A stretch of DNA of 64,000 nt from Bdellovibrio sp. KM01. Its GTDB lineage: Bacteria; Bdellovibrionota; Bdellovibrionia; Bdellovibrionales; Bdellovibrionaceae. This document shows positions 20,415-29,651 of this stretch, in pieces (the first letter of the stretch is position 1; the number at the start of each line of letters is the position of its first letter). A program made the position numbers and the translations under genes. The notes under the pieces were generated by a model. The model saw only the letters and a list, made by a program, of their open reading frames with translations. It was not told where the DNA came from and ran no database searches. The stretch lies in NCBI RefSeq assembly GCF_013752535.1, contig NZ_CP058348.1, forward strand, positions 248,001 to 312,000, written 5' to 3'.

Positions 20415-20957
20415 TTACATTGCTTCGATAACGCCGCAAGCTTCACGAGCTCCAGAGTTTCCAGCCGGTTGAGATTTCAAATCATCTTTACCTTTGTGGA
20501 TAACGATAGATTTACCGATGATGCCTTCTGGGCCATTCAAAGCAGCTTTCAAAGTCATCGCCGTGTTGCCTTTACCTTTTTTATCAGCCATCAAGTTACC
20601 CATGTCACCCAGGTGGCGCTCTTGAGCTGTTGGAGAACCGTGCTTTTTGCCTGTTGGGTTGAAGTGACCACCAGCAGAAGTGAAATCACCTTCACAAGTT
20701 CCAACTTCGTGAATGTGGAAACCATGAGGGCCGGCTTTCAAACCATCGATCATTGTTTCGACTTTGATTTCGCCATTTTCTTCAGTGAAGTGAACTACAC
20801 CTTTAATTTTAGAGCCTTTCGCCGCTTTCAATACAGCTTGAGCTTTTGTTGGAGGTGGTGGCGGTGGAGGAGTAGCTGCTACAACTGGAGCTTCCTCTTT
20901 GTGCGCACAAGCGCCGATTAGTAATGCCGCAAGGACTGGTGCAATAAATCTTTTCAT
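20415..20957 (-). CDS. sodC: Cu/Zn superoxide dismutase lipoprotein
   Basis: A 180-residue protein starting at 20957 after GGGAG. The signal ends in the lipobox LIGAC, so it is lipid-anchored, followed by a linker with seven prolines. The catalytic domain has HGFHIHE (copper ligands), GGHFNPTGKKHG and HLGDMGN (bridging and zinc ligands), VIHKGKDD (last copper His) and GNSGAREACGVI with the active-site Arg and disulfide Cys. It removes superoxide at the cell surface or in the periplasm. Confidence 0.95.
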   Translation of the reverse strand: MKRFIAPVLAALLIGACAHKEEAPVVAATPPPPPPPTKAQAVLKAAKGSKIKGVVHFTEENGEIKVETMIDGLKAGPHGFHIHEVGTCEGDFTSAGGHFNPTGKKHGSPTAQERHLGDMGNLMADKKGKGNTAMTLKAALNGPEGIIGKSIVIHKGKDDLKSQPAGNSGAREACGVIEAM

Positions 20958-21020
20958 GTTGATTCTCCCTTTAGTGGTTTTACATGAAAAGATGGTCACA
21001 GATTTTTATCAGGCTGTCAT

Positions 21021-21143
21021 TTATTGATTCGCAACTAGACGAATAAGCTCTACGGTTAAAAAAGTAACAATGTAAAACGCTAAGACTTTGCGTCCAGTTC
21101 TGATTTTAGATGCAAGCAATGCGCGAGTGCCAAGCGTAGTCAT
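21021..21143 (-). CDS. 40-residue basic single-span membrane protein
   Basis: A short frame preceded by AAAGGGGG seven bases before its ATG. The product begins MTTLGTRALL, has a basic patch KIRTGRK, then one hydrophobic helix (residues 20-38, VLAFYIVTFLTVELIRLVA). The pairing of a strong ribosome binding site and a clean membrane helix in an otherwise empty gap makes a real gene likely. No family is recognised. Confidence 0.55.
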   Translation of the reverse strand: MTTLGTRALLASKIRTGRKVLAFYIVTFLTVELIRLVANQ

Positions 21144-21237
21144 AACGACCCCCTTTACCTATTCAGTATCGGGCGTTCTTGATTATAGATCCAATTGATT
21201 AAATCTACTGGTCTTATAGATAAATACTATAATGCAG

Positions 21238-21648
21238 CTACGCTATATCATAGTGAAATAACACGGGAATTTGCATATCAGGATGCATGCTTTCTTTCAC
21301 GGGACAGCCCAATGCAAAGCCTTCGATCTTTTTGCGATAGTCATGGGGAATGCTCATTGGCAAATGTAGGACCACATTTAATTTTGCGATTCTTCTCGGA
21401 TTTGCAACCATCTCTTTTTCAACAGAAGCCCAAGCACCTTTAAGAACGATGCCGTCTTTCTCCGAATGAATAGCCATAGTGGTAAGCATGCAGCTACCCA
21501 TTGCTGCTCCTACCAAATCTGTCGGAGAGAAAAGCTCACCCTTACCATGATTGTCTTTTGGTGCGTCTGTCGCAATTCGAGCGCTGGAGGGTTCATGCGT
21601 GATTTCGCAGTGTTTTTCACCTTGATAGTGAGTCGTTGATTTAACCAT
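21238..21648 (-). CDS. OsmC/Ohr-family peroxidase-like protein
   Basis: A 136-residue protein of the OsmC fold. The two family cysteines are Cys53 in AAMGSCMLTT and Cys115 in GCPVKESMHP, the pair that reduces organic hydroperoxides. The middle has the long helix and the VEKEMVANPRRI strand-turn. It is closer to the OsmC-like than the Ohr branch. It is 15 bp upstream (in map terms) of the response-regulator stop and may be read through from that operon. Confidence 0.85.
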   Translation of the reverse strand: MVKSTTHYQGEKHCEITHEPSSARIATDAPKDNHGKGELFSPTDLVGAAMGSCMLTTMAIHSEKDGIVLKGAWASVEKEMVANPRRIAKLNVVLHLPMSIPHDYRKKIEGFALGCPVKESMHPDMQIPVLFHYDIA

Positions 21649-21663
21649 GGGACCTTCCAGGAA

Positions 21664-22164
21664 CTAATTAGACATCTGGTCAATAATCTTACGCAGACGC
21701 ATCTCTGATGATTTAGACATGTCGTTGTAGAGTTTGCGAAGATGTGTGGATTGAACAGCGTCGCCTTTTGAGGCTTTCATCTCACGACCGATTTTGATCG
21801 CAGAGCAAACGCTTTCGATAACGAATTTTCTTTTTGAATCTTTGGTGATGAAGTCAAAGGCTCCCAGGGACAGTGCTTCCAGGGCGCGAGCATGGTCTCC
21901 GTGTGCAGTCAGAACTACGAAAGGAGTCATGTGACCCAACGAGCGAACGTAAGCCAAAAACTTAAGACCGTTCATTTGTGGCATTTCGATATCAGATAGA
22001 ATTGTATCGAATTCTTTAGTCTTTACGTATTGTAAAGCGGCAGCGCCGTTTTCTGCCTCAACTATTTCATCGACGAACTCTTTCAAGAAATGCTTAAGGA
22101 GCTCGCGAATATCTGCGTCGTCCTCAACAATCAGCAATCTGCTTTTTTCTTCCTGTGGGTTCAT
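21664..22164 (-). CDS. response regulator, receiver domain plus short tail
   Basis: A 166-residue protein. Residues 9-125 are a receiver domain with the acidic pair ED (14-15), phospho-acceptor Asp58 in ILSDIEMP, Thr in VLTAHGD and a conserved Lys in FITKDS. The last 35 residues are a charged helix and not a DNA-binding domain. It is the last gene of the Hpt, hybrid kinase, regulator operon, 9 bp after the kinase, and is the likely final phosphate acceptor. Confidence 0.9.
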   Translation of the reverse strand: MNPQEEKSRLLIVEDDADIRELLKHFLKEFVDEIVEAENGAAALQYVKTKEFDTILSDIEMPQMNGLKFLAYVRSLGHMTPFVVLTAHGDHARALEALSLGAFDFITKDSKRKFVIESVCSAIKIGREMKASKGDAVQSTHLRKLYNDMSKSSEMRLRKIIDQMSN

Positions 22165-22173
22165 CTCGAATCC

Positions 22174-25100
22174 TTAGCTCATCGTGTAACGGTTAATCAC
22201 GCCAAGCAAAACGTCTTTCTTAAATGGTTTTGTGACGTGATCATCACAGCCTGCATTTAAGGACTTTTGTTTGTCATCAGAAAGGGCGTGTGCAGTCAGT
22301 GCGATAATTGGGATGTGTGAATGCTGAGTCGCGCGTTCCCATTCCCGGATAATCGACGTTGCGGCATAGCCGTCCATCTCTGGCATTTGAACGTCCATAA
22401 AGACGATATCAAACTCGTTCGATTTTATCTTATCTACTGCTTCAAGTCCATTCTCCGCTTCAATTATTTCAAACGGCTGGTTCTTAAAGAAATGCGTAAA
22501 TAAGATGCGATTGTCTTCGGTGTCGTCAGCTAACAAGATACGAACTTTTCTGGATTTGTCCAGTTCACGAGCTTCTATTTGATCAGCAAATGAAAGCAGG
22601 CTGGTTTCAGGCATTCTTACTGTTGCCAACTGAAGACCTGGAGACTGCTCACGGTAAGGAACCGTAAAGAAAAATGTTGTCCCAGCGTTTTCACGGCTCT
22701 TAAACCAAATTTGACCACCCATAAGTTCGACAAGGCTTTTGGAAATTGCCAGCCCCAATCCCGTTCCACCGTAGCGCCGCGTGATGGAGCTGTCGGCTTG
22801 GGAAAACTTCTGGAATATCAAATGTTGTTTTTGTGGAGCGATACCGACACCAGTGTCGCTGACACTGATCAGAAGGCTGTCTTTCTTGGTCGGATTTTTA
22901 ACAACTGTGACTTTGATTTCACCGCGCTCGGTAAACTTAATCGAGTTGCTAACCAAGTTGATCAGAACTTGACGTAATTTGGTTGGATCACCCATCAGGA
23001 ATGTGCTGACACCAGGACCGATATCAAAAGAGTACTCGACTCCTTTGATTTGTGCACGAGGACGCATCATCTCTTGGACGTCTGTCATCATCTTGTGAAG
23101 TTCGAACGAAATGTTTTCGATGGAAACTTCACCGGCTTCGATCTTGGAAAGATCCAGAATATCATTGATCAACGTCATCAGTACATCGCTGGCTTTCTGG
23201 AAAATCGTTAAGTAATAGCGTTGATCCGGATCAAGCTTCGTGTCTTTCAAAAGTTCGGCCATACCCATGATCGCATTCATTGGCGTACGAATTTCATGGG
23301 ACATGTGAGCCAGGAACTGAGATTTCGCCAAAGATGATTTCAAGGCCTCATCCTTCATGGCAATCAATTCTTGTTCTGCTTTTTTCATCTGCGTGATGTC
23401 TTGGTTAATACCCCAAGTACAGACGGGATTTCTTTTGTCGTCGTATTCAGTCAAGCCCATTAAATTTGTCCAAATGAACTCGTGGGTGTCGGCTCTGCGA
23501 ACACGAATTTCAAAGTGGAATTCGCGGATGCCGGATCCGGCTTGCTTAAGTGCCGTCTCTAATACGTGAACATCCTCATGATGGACCATGGCTTTGAAAA
23601 GATCATAGCTGGGCTGAACTTCGTTGGGATTTAAACCCAAGAGCTTAAACTGCTCATCTGACCAAATCATTTTGCCCAGACGGAAATCCCAACGGAAAGA
23701 CCCGGTTTTGGAAATCGCCTGAGAAGCCTTCAGCAAGTCTTCCTTCATCCGAAGTTCGCGTTCTGCCTCGAGCTTCCAACGCAAATCATCTCCGACAATC
23801 ACGAATCTTTCGCGTCCTGCAGAGTTGTTCATCGGTACCGTGGTGATAGCCAGTGGAATACGCTCTCCAGAAAGGCATTTCAAATGCGCTTCAGTTCTTT
23901 GCTGATCAATCAGGTCTTTAAGGTCAATTTCCAACCACAAAGATAACTCCGATCCAACCAGCGCCGCCTCGGGAGTGCCGATCAGTTCATTTGCAATCGG
24001 ATTGGATTTACGTATGATGGCTTTTAAGCTGCCACCAAAGCCAGGCATAATTTCAACCATGAACATCACTTTGTTAAGCGTGCGCACGACTTGCTCTAGA
24101 ACTGTTTTCTCCTGCTGTTCCTGGCCATAGGAGCTTGCAAGCTTGTTGAAGTCTTTAAAGATGTTGGCAAATTCATCTTGTGATGAATAACTGATTTCCT
24201 GAACTTTATTTCCCTGAGTGCTGATGCGGGAATGCAGGAAGTTCAGCGGTTGAATCAATTGCTTGGAAAAGAAGAAGGCGATCAAAAGGGAAATCAGCAA
24301 GAACAGGGAGCCAATGATCACAAAAATAATCAAATAGTGATTAATCGGCCCGGTCGTCTCGTTGAAATTAGACTTCGCCACCAGCGCCCACTCGACACCA
24401 CCTGGAAGTTGTACTTTCCCGATGGACATTAAGCTGAGGGCATTTAAATAGTCGGTGCCAGTTTCCACGATGTCGTCGTTACGCAAATAGTGACGAATTT
24501 TATCGGCGGGCAAGCTTACAGCCATCGCCGTAGTGCCGCTATCTTTTACCAGTTGCGGGGCCTGGGACTTATTTGCGCTGGATAACAGCTTTAGGAACTC
24601 GCCTGGATTTTCATAATGCAGACGAGAGTTGTTGCGCATAAATCCGTCAGGACCATAGGCGATCACCTCACCGGTTTCACGTAAGCCCGAACGCTTCCAT
24701 TGAAAGTTATCGCTAAGGATCTGATCGAAGCGATCCAGCGCGATTTGAAAGACCAAAGTTCCGATATAAGTTTTTTGATCGTAAATCGGGGCCGCAATAT
24801 AAGAAACATACTCAGGCAGAACTCCCGCCAGCGGAGCAAAGTCAAAGAAGCGAAATGTTTGTGGAGGCGCGCTTTGTGACCAGCGATAGACATCTGTTAA
24901 TCGTGTTGCGCTGAAAATGCCCGTGTTTAGATTGGCTCCCAGCTCAAAACCTTTTTGCACCGAATAGACGACGATGCCATCTTTATCGAGCAACAAGACA
25001 TCGGCCATTTGAAAACGATCAGCATAATCCGACATGAATGTGTGAATATCACTGTGAGTTTTAAAATACCCATAAGGATCGATGGTCTTTAAAGCCGTGA

Positions 25101-25542
25101 CGTTGCGGGGAGTACTTTCATTTCTTTCAGCCTCCTGTAAAATCATCGATTGCAGAATTACTGCAGGCTTGCTTAAGCGAGCTGCGATATTTTTTTCTTC
25201 CTCAAAACCAGGTTTGTTTTTGTAATAAGAGCTGACAATGCGGATGTCTTTCGCGGGCGCGATTTCGCCTGTACCGTCATTGATTTTTTTAAAGATTGCA
25301 TGGAAGGATAAAACTGCATCGCGCACTCGGCCCATCTCGGCAGCGACCAGCAAGTTATTACCAAGATTTTCAAGATCAGTTTTTAAAGCTTGAGCACGGT
25401 TGAGGCGAATCTGAATCAAACGCTCCGAATGACCGCTTTGGAGTGAGGAAGTACCCACTTTATAGCCCATAGTTCCGGCGGCAATCATGGCTCCAGTAAC
25501 AATGAGCAGTGTAAAGAGAAGTATCCTAACCCGTATTGTCAT
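22174..25542 (-). CDS. hybrid sensor histidine kinase with Cache-like sensor
   Basis: A 1122-residue inner-membrane kinase. A first membrane helix (about 7-27) and a second (about 403-428) enclose a 370-residue periplasmic sensor that looks like a double Cache domain. A HAMP-like link follows, then one or two PAS domains (about 480-730), the HisKA phospho-acceptor in FLAHMSHEIRTPMNA near residue 755, the ATPase domain (NLVSNSIKFT, DTGVGIA, GGTGLGLAI) and a C-terminal receiver with Asp in FDIVFMDVQMPEMDG. The Hpt protein is encoded 6 bp upstream. The ligand is unknown; a divergent PhnD-like binding protein is a candidate partner. Confidence 0.94.
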   Translation of the reverse strand: MTIRVRILLFTLLIVTGAMIAAGTMGYKVGTSSLQSGHSERLIQIRLNRAQALKTDLENLGNNLLVAAEMGRVRDAVLSFHAIFKKINDGTGEIAPAKDIRIVSSYYKNKPGFEEEKNIAARLSKPAVILQSMILQEAERNESTPRNVTALKTIDPYGYFKTHSDIHTFMSDYADRFQMADVLLLDKDGIVVYSVQKGFELGANLNTGIFSATRLTDVYRWSQSAPPQTFRFFDFAPLAGVLPEYVSYIAAPIYDQKTYIGTLVFQIALDRFDQILSDNFQWKRSGLRETGEVIAYGPDGFMRNNSRLHYENPGEFLKLLSSANKSQAPQLVKDSGTTAMAVSLPADKIRHYLRNDDIVETGTDYLNALSLMSIGKVQLPGGVEWALVAKSNFNETTGPINHYLIIFVIIGSLFLLISLLIAFFFSKQLIQPLNFLHSRISTQGNKVQEISYSSQDEFANIFKDFNKLASSYGQEQQEKTVLEQVVRTLNKVMFMVEIMPGFGGSLKAIIRKSNPIANELIGTPEAALVGSELSLWLEIDLKDLIDQQRTEAHLKCLSGERIPLAITTVPMNNSAGRERFVIVGDDLRWKLEAERELRMKEDLLKASQAISKTGSFRWDFRLGKMIWSDEQFKLLGLNPNEVQPSYDLFKAMVHHEDVHVLETALKQAGSGIREFHFEIRVRRADTHEFIWTNLMGLTEYDDKRNPVCTWGINQDITQMKKAEQELIAMKDEALKSSLAKSQFLAHMSHEIRTPMNAIMGMAELLKDTKLDPDQRYYLTIFQKASDVLMTLINDILDLSKIEAGEVSIENISFELHKMMTDVQEMMRPRAQIKGVEYSFDIGPGVSTFLMGDPTKLRQVLINLVSNSIKFTERGEIKVTVVKNPTKKDSLLISVSDTGVGIAPQKQHLIFQKFSQADSSITRRYGGTGLGLAISKSLVELMGGQIWFKSRENAGTTFFFTVPYREQSPGLQLATVRMPETSLLSFADQIEARELDKSRKVRILLADDTEDNRILFTHFFKNQPFEIIEAENGLEAVDKIKSNEFDIVFMDVQMPEMDGYAATSIIREWERATQHSHIPIIALTAHALSDDKQKSLNAGCDDHVTKPFKKDVLLGVINRYTMS

Positions 25543-25548
25543 CTTGCC

Positions 25549-25857
25549 CTAGGACATCGGAACAAATTGAATTTCAATATTTTCAAAATGGTTTTTCATG
25601 TCTTGAGCAAGAGCCGCAAGTTGAGTGCCCTCGTTGTTTTTAGAGAGTTTTTCCATTTGAGCAGCAATTTCACTTAATTGCATAAAACCGTAACTGGAAG
25701 CCGCACCCTTGATTTTATGGGTTAATGCCGCGATGGCTGGAAGATCATTTTTTGCAATGAGTTCTTCAAGGGCCAAAATGTCTTTTTTGCGATTCTCAGT
25801 GAACTGCGGAATTAGATCTTGAAGATCAGCGTCGATTTCTACTTTGATTTTTGCCAT
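25549..25857 (-). CDS. histidine phosphotransfer (Hpt) protein
   Basis: A 102-residue four-helix Hpt protein with phospho-acceptor His47 in LTHKIKGAASSYGF. It should carry phosphate from the receiver of the hybrid kinase to the response regulator encoded two genes later. It is the first gene of the three-gene operon. Confidence 0.92.
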   Translation of the reverse strand: MAKIKVEIDADLQDLIPQFTENRKKDILALEELIAKNDLPAIAALTHKIKGAASSYGFMQLSEIAAQMEKLSKNNEGTQLAALAQDMKNHFENIEIQFVPMS

Positions 25858-25983
25858 AGATGGGTCGGTTATCCTTTTTAGTGGTTCTCATTACAATAAA
25901 ATTTAGTTTACGAAGGCGTTTATTGCATAGATTTAATATCAACGGTAAATTCCTCTCTGCACACCATTTATGGGGCTGATTTT

Positions 25984-26874
25984 ATGAAGAAAATACTCAT
26001 TTTCCTGACGCTATTCTCCGCGCTTTCTTGTACTTCAAAGCACGAATTGGGGACGGAAGGAAATCCCATTCATTTTGCTCTAGTTCCCGGACAAGATGCA
26101 GCCGTTTTGTTAGAAAACGGGAAAATTTTAGAGCAGTGGTTGCGAAAGCAAACGGATTTAGTTGTTAAGATCCAGGTACCGACTAATTTCGTAGCTGTTA
26201 TTGAGGGCTTGGGATCTCAGCGAGTTGATTTTGCGATCATTAATACGTTTGGATATATCTTGGCCCACGACAAGTACCAGGCGAATGCAGTTTTGATTGG
26301 TGAAAACAATGGTCGCTCCGAATATTGGGGGCAGATTATTGCGAGAGATCCCAAAATTAAATCTCTTAAAGACATCAACGGAAAGAAAATGGCGTACGTT
26401 GACCCCGCGTCGACTTCTGGATACGTGCTGCCAGCTACGCTTTTAAAGGAAGCGGGTGTGAGTCCCAAAGAAGTCGTCTTCGCAGGTAAGCACGACAGTG
26501 TTGTCAGCATGGTTTACCAAGGCCAAGTGGATGCGGGAGCAACTTACCATACGCCGGCAGAAGATGGTAAACCTCAGGATGCGCGCCGTTTGGTGCTGAC
26601 TCAATTTCCCGATGTATTTGAAAAAGTTCGAATCATCGCGATGACGGGATCTATTCCGAGTGATCCCGTCGTATTTCGCGCGGGCTTTCCAGCTGAACAG
26701 CAAAAGAAATTGGTCGAGGCGCTAAAGAATTTTTCCGCTTCTGCAAATGGAAAGCAGACCTTGCGCAAACTTTATCACATCACGAATTTTAAAGATTGTA
26801 CCGATCAGACATTCGATCCGGTTCGCAAGATCCTGCTGAATCTGGGTAAGAATGCACAGGATCTGGTGAAATAG
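25984..26874 (+). CDS. PhnD-like periplasmic binding lipoprotein
   Basis: A 296-residue lipoprotein with lipobox ALSCT. The mature part is a type 2 periplasmic binding fold of the phosphate/phosphonate (PhnD) group: FALVPGQDA, the Q-V-DFAIINTFGY block, LKDINGKKMAYVDPASTSGYVLP and KHDSVVSMVYQGQVDAGATY. There are no ABC permease or ATPase genes beside it. Its start lies 126 bp from the divergent Hpt-kinase operon. Orphan PhnD-like proteins are known to serve as ligand-binding partners of sensor kinases, so a sensory role is plausible. The bound molecule cannot be told from sequence. Confidence 0.85.
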   Translation: MKKILIFLTLFSALSCTSKHELGTEGNPIHFALVPGQDAAVLLENGKILEQWLRKQTDLVVKIQVPTNFVAVIEGLGSQRVDFAIINTFGYILAHDKYQANAVLIGENNGRSEYWGQIIARDPKIKSLKDINGKKMAYVDPASTSGYVLPATLLKEAGVSPKEVVFAGKHDSVVSMVYQGQVDAGATYHTPAEDGKPQDARRLVLTQFPDVFEKVRIIAMTGSIPSDPVVFRAGFPAEQQKKLVEALKNFSASANGKQTLRKLYHITNFKDCTDQTFDPVRKILLNLGKNAQDLVK

Positions 26875-26904
26875 TAGGTTTGCACTTTGGCTTTGCCGAA
26901 TTAT

Positions 26905-27480
26905 CTAAAACATAAATGGCACACTGACGCTGATCATGCTGACTTTGTTGCCGAAGTCATCAAGGCTTGGAATTGAGCCCCAGTTACCTGTGCCTTTTGA
27001 GTATTTCAGATCCATGTACTCGAAATTAACTGCAATAAAAAAGATCTTAATTCCCAGTCCTACTTTAGGTCCTTTTGCTTCGTCGAATTTCACGTCAAAC
27101 AAGCCGCTTTCTTCTGGATCAAGCGTTCCCCCAAAAACATATCCTGCCCAAAAGCGCAAACCGACCAGGGGAGTTTGCACTCCGATAATGGCTCCATATG
27201 TGCTGGAAGTGGCATCGGCTTCATAGCCGGTATTATCATGTTTGAATTTTGGTTTGGAATAAGATCCATCAAGTCCCACAAACAGCATGTGCTCCACAAA
27301 GTGCATGCCCAGTTTCAGATCCAAGCCCATGCCTTTCGTGGTGGCGTCGGAATCATCAACGTCTACTTTGCCGGCGCCACTTTCATAAAAAACAGCAGGT
27401 TCGAAATAGAATCCGGTTGCCATGGCCTGTGCGGAAAAAAGCAGAATGGCTGCCGTAAAAGCCAACTTCAAAAACTTCAT
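26905..27480 (-). CDS. small outer-membrane beta-barrel protein
   Basis: A 191-residue protein with a signal peptide ending AMA-T. The mature part alternates strands and loops (GLDLKLGMHFVEHMLFVGLDGSY, GLRFWAGYVFGG, VGLGIKIFFIAVNFEYMDLKY) and ends in VPFMF, with the terminal Phe that the Bam complex recognises. It is probably an eight-stranded barrel. The role is unknown. It converges with the PhnD-like gene. Confidence 0.72.
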   Translation of the reverse strand: MKFLKLAFTAAILLFSAQAMATGFYFEPAVFYESGAGKVDVDDSDATTKGMGLDLKLGMHFVEHMLFVGLDGSYSKPKFKHDNTGYEADATSSTYGAIIGVQTPLVGLRFWAGYVFGGTLDPEESGLFDVKFDEAKGPKVGLGIKIFFIAVNFEYMDLKYSKGTGNWGSIPSLDDFGNKVSMISVSVPFMF

Positions 27481-27630
27481 GAGTGACCTCCATGGGAAAC
27501 AGGTTACTGCGAGTTTGAATTAACGTCGCACTGTGTTTTATCACTCGGCGGGCAAGCCCTGCTGTCAAACCGGGGTGGGTGTTGTGGCGATTTATTGACT
27601 TTGGTAGGTGAAACCTGATTATCATGACCT

Positions 27631-28914
27631 ATGGAAAATCAATATTTGTCAGGATTCGGAAATCATTTTTCTTCAGAGGCTCGCCCCGGTGCTTTGCCTG
27701 TGGATCAAAACTCGCCACAAAAAGTAGCTATGGGACTTTATGCTGAACAACTAAGTGGTTCAGCATTCACGGCTCCGAGACATCATAATCTTTATTCCTG
27801 GTTGTATCGTATTCGTCCATCGGTGGTTCATAAAGCTTTCGTACCGTTGAAAGACTTGACGGCGAAAACTTTCATGAAGCCTCAACATATCAATCCCAAT
27901 CAAATGCGCTGGAATCCTTTGGCAGCCTCAGGCGATGCTGATTTTATTGAGGGTATTCGCACAGTTTGTGGCGCGGGTGGCGCTGAAGATCATCGTGGTA
28001 TTGATGTGCATTTGTATTCCTTTAATAAAGCTATGGGAAAACGCTACTTCATGAATGCAGATGGTGATTTCCTGTTCGTTCCTCAGTCTGGTGCGATTCA
28101 GTTGAAAACTGAAGTTGGCGTGATTGAAGCAGAGCCTGGTGAAATCGCAGTGGTTCCGCGGGGAATGAAATTCCAGGTGAATCCACTGGGTGCTGGAAAA
28201 TGCACAGGCTATATCGGCGAAAATTTCGGCAGCCCTTTTCAGCTTCCTGAATTGGGTCCGATTGGTGCAAATGGTTTGGCGCACCGTCGTCACTTCCTGA
28301 CACCAAAAGCGGCTTTCGAGGATTTGGAAGGCCAATTTGAACTGGTCGGAAAATTTTCAGGTCAGTTGTGGGCGGCAGAGATGAGTCACTCACCACTGGA
28401 TGTGGTGGCGTGGCACGGGAATTACGTTTCTTATAAATACGATCTAAGAAAATTCAACGTCATCAATACCGTCAGCTTTGATCATCCAGATCCTTCTATT
28501 TTCACGGTCCTAACCTCTCCAAGCGAGACTCCAGGAACAGCGAATGTGGATTTTGCGATCTTCCCACCGCGCTGGATGGTGGCGGAAAATACATTCCGTC
28601 CTCCTTATTTCCATCGTAATTGTATGAGTGAATACATGGGCTTGATTTACGGCGAGTATGACGCAAAAACAGCTGGGGGTTTCGTTCCTGGTGGCGGTAG
28701 CTTACATAACTTCTATTCAGCGCATGGACCTGATGTGGATGCTTTTGAAAAAGCCAGCAATGCGGATCTGAAGCCGATTCGTTTGACGGCAACAATGGCG
28801 TTCATGTTTGAATCGCGCTCTCCGTATCGTGTGACCGATTTCGCGATGGGGAAAGATTTCTTGCAGGCAGATTACCAGTCTTGCTGGCAGGGTTTTAAAA
28901 AGTATTTCAAATAA
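27631..28914 (+). CDS. hmgA: homogentisate 1,2-dioxygenase
   Basis: A 427-residue iron enzyme that opens the ring of homogentisate to maleylacetoacetate. Diagnostic blocks are the N-terminal YLSGFGNHFSSEA, GALPVDQNSPQ, YSWLYRIRPS, and the C-terminal iron region PPYFHRNCMSEYMGLIYGEYD, with His and Glu ligands, then GGGSLHNFYSAHGPD with another His. Length fits the family. With maiA and fahA it makes the lower tyrosine pathway; the hydroxyphenylpyruvate dioxygenase gene is not in the window. Confidence 0.96.
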   Translation: MENQYLSGFGNHFSSEARPGALPVDQNSPQKVAMGLYAEQLSGSAFTAPRHHNLYSWLYRIRPSVVHKAFVPLKDLTAKTFMKPQHINPNQMRWNPLAASGDADFIEGIRTVCGAGGAEDHRGIDVHLYSFNKAMGKRYFMNADGDFLFVPQSGAIQLKTEVGVIEAEPGEIAVVPRGMKFQVNPLGAGKCTGYIGENFGSPFQLPELGPIGANGLAHRRHFLTPKAAFEDLEGQFELVGKFSGQLWAAEMSHSPLDVVAWHGNYVSYKYDLRKFNVINTVSFDHPDPSIFTVLTSPSETPGTANVDFAIFPPRWMVAENTFRPPYFHRNCMSEYMGLIYGEYDAKTAGGFVPGGGSLHNFYSAHGPDVDAFEKASNADLKPIRLTATMAFMFESRSPYRVTDFAMGKDFLQADYQSCWQGFKKYFK

Positions 28915-28936
28915 GCGGAATGCAAAAAATGGGAAA

Positions 28937-28970
28937 TAAAAAAAGGGCTCTTTTCGGAGCCCTTTTTTAT
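28937..28970. terminator. bidirectional terminator
   Basis: Perfect 11-bp arms at 28940-28950 and 28957-28967 with a TTTTCG loop, A-tract before and T-tract after. It lies between hmgA and the converging gene, whose stop codon overlaps its right edge. Confidence 0.9.
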
Positions 28971-29491
28971 TTTTCCAGATTTGAAAGTAATGTTTCAATT
29001 CGGCTGGCTAGTTCTTGGGTCTCAGGATTTTGGCGCATTTCCTCGAACTGTGTGAACGGGATGCGATCGTTGTTTGCTAAGCCAATGCTGGCAAAATAAT
29101 TATCGGGATTATCAAAGTGAAGAATGAAGCCTTCATTGTCTCTTTCAACTGTTACGGACTGGTGCAGATCCGTGATGCTTTGTTCAAGCATGTCCACTGC
29201 ATCTTCTGTCAGTTCCAGGTTGATATTGCGATGAACCACTTCGCCCGTTGTAGGCGGAGTTGCCATAGGTGTACCGTTTGGCATTGGGGCCGCGTTTGAT
29301 TCCGCTGTTTCAGGCGGGGGAGGGATATCGCCGCCAGGAAGTTCATTGTTTTGTGCAGGGGCAGTGCTTTCATCAGTAGCTACCTGTGCGGTTTCGGTTC
29401 CTGCGGATGTAGGATTTGGAGTAGTGAATTTGAAAACTCCCCAACCCACCAAAATACCTAAAGCAAATGCGATTAATAGATCCTTGTTCAT
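28967..29491 (-). CDS. membrane-anchored protein with Pro-rich linker and PDZ-like end
   Basis: A 174-residue protein counted from the Met at 29491. One membrane helix (residues 3-20) is followed by a 75-residue linker rich in Pro, Ala, Thr and Glu. The last 80 residues form a domain with FDNPDNYFASIGLANNDRIPF, which resembles the turn of a small PDZ domain as in GspC-type proteins. This likeness is weak. The cell location should be the inner membrane with the domain in the periplasm. Confidence 0.55.
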   Translation of the reverse strand: MNKDLLIAFALGILVGWGVFKFTTPNPTSAGTETAQVATDESTAPAQNNELPGGDIPPPPETAESNAAPMPNGTPMATPPTTGEVVHRNINLELTEDAVDMLEQSITDLHQSVTVERDNEGFILHFDNPDNYFASIGLANNDRIPFTQFEEMRQNPETQELASRIETLLSNLEK

Positions 29492-29651
29492 GGGCCCGAT
29501 ATTAGGCACCTCGACGAAAAAGGCAATAGGCTTTGTCTTATTTGCACGATTCTTAATGAATATCCCACGTCTGACAAATCCTGAATTGTCAGGATGGTGC
29601 GGGTCTTTACTATCACCCAGTGTTTATTTATGGTTATGACAGAGGTGAACG

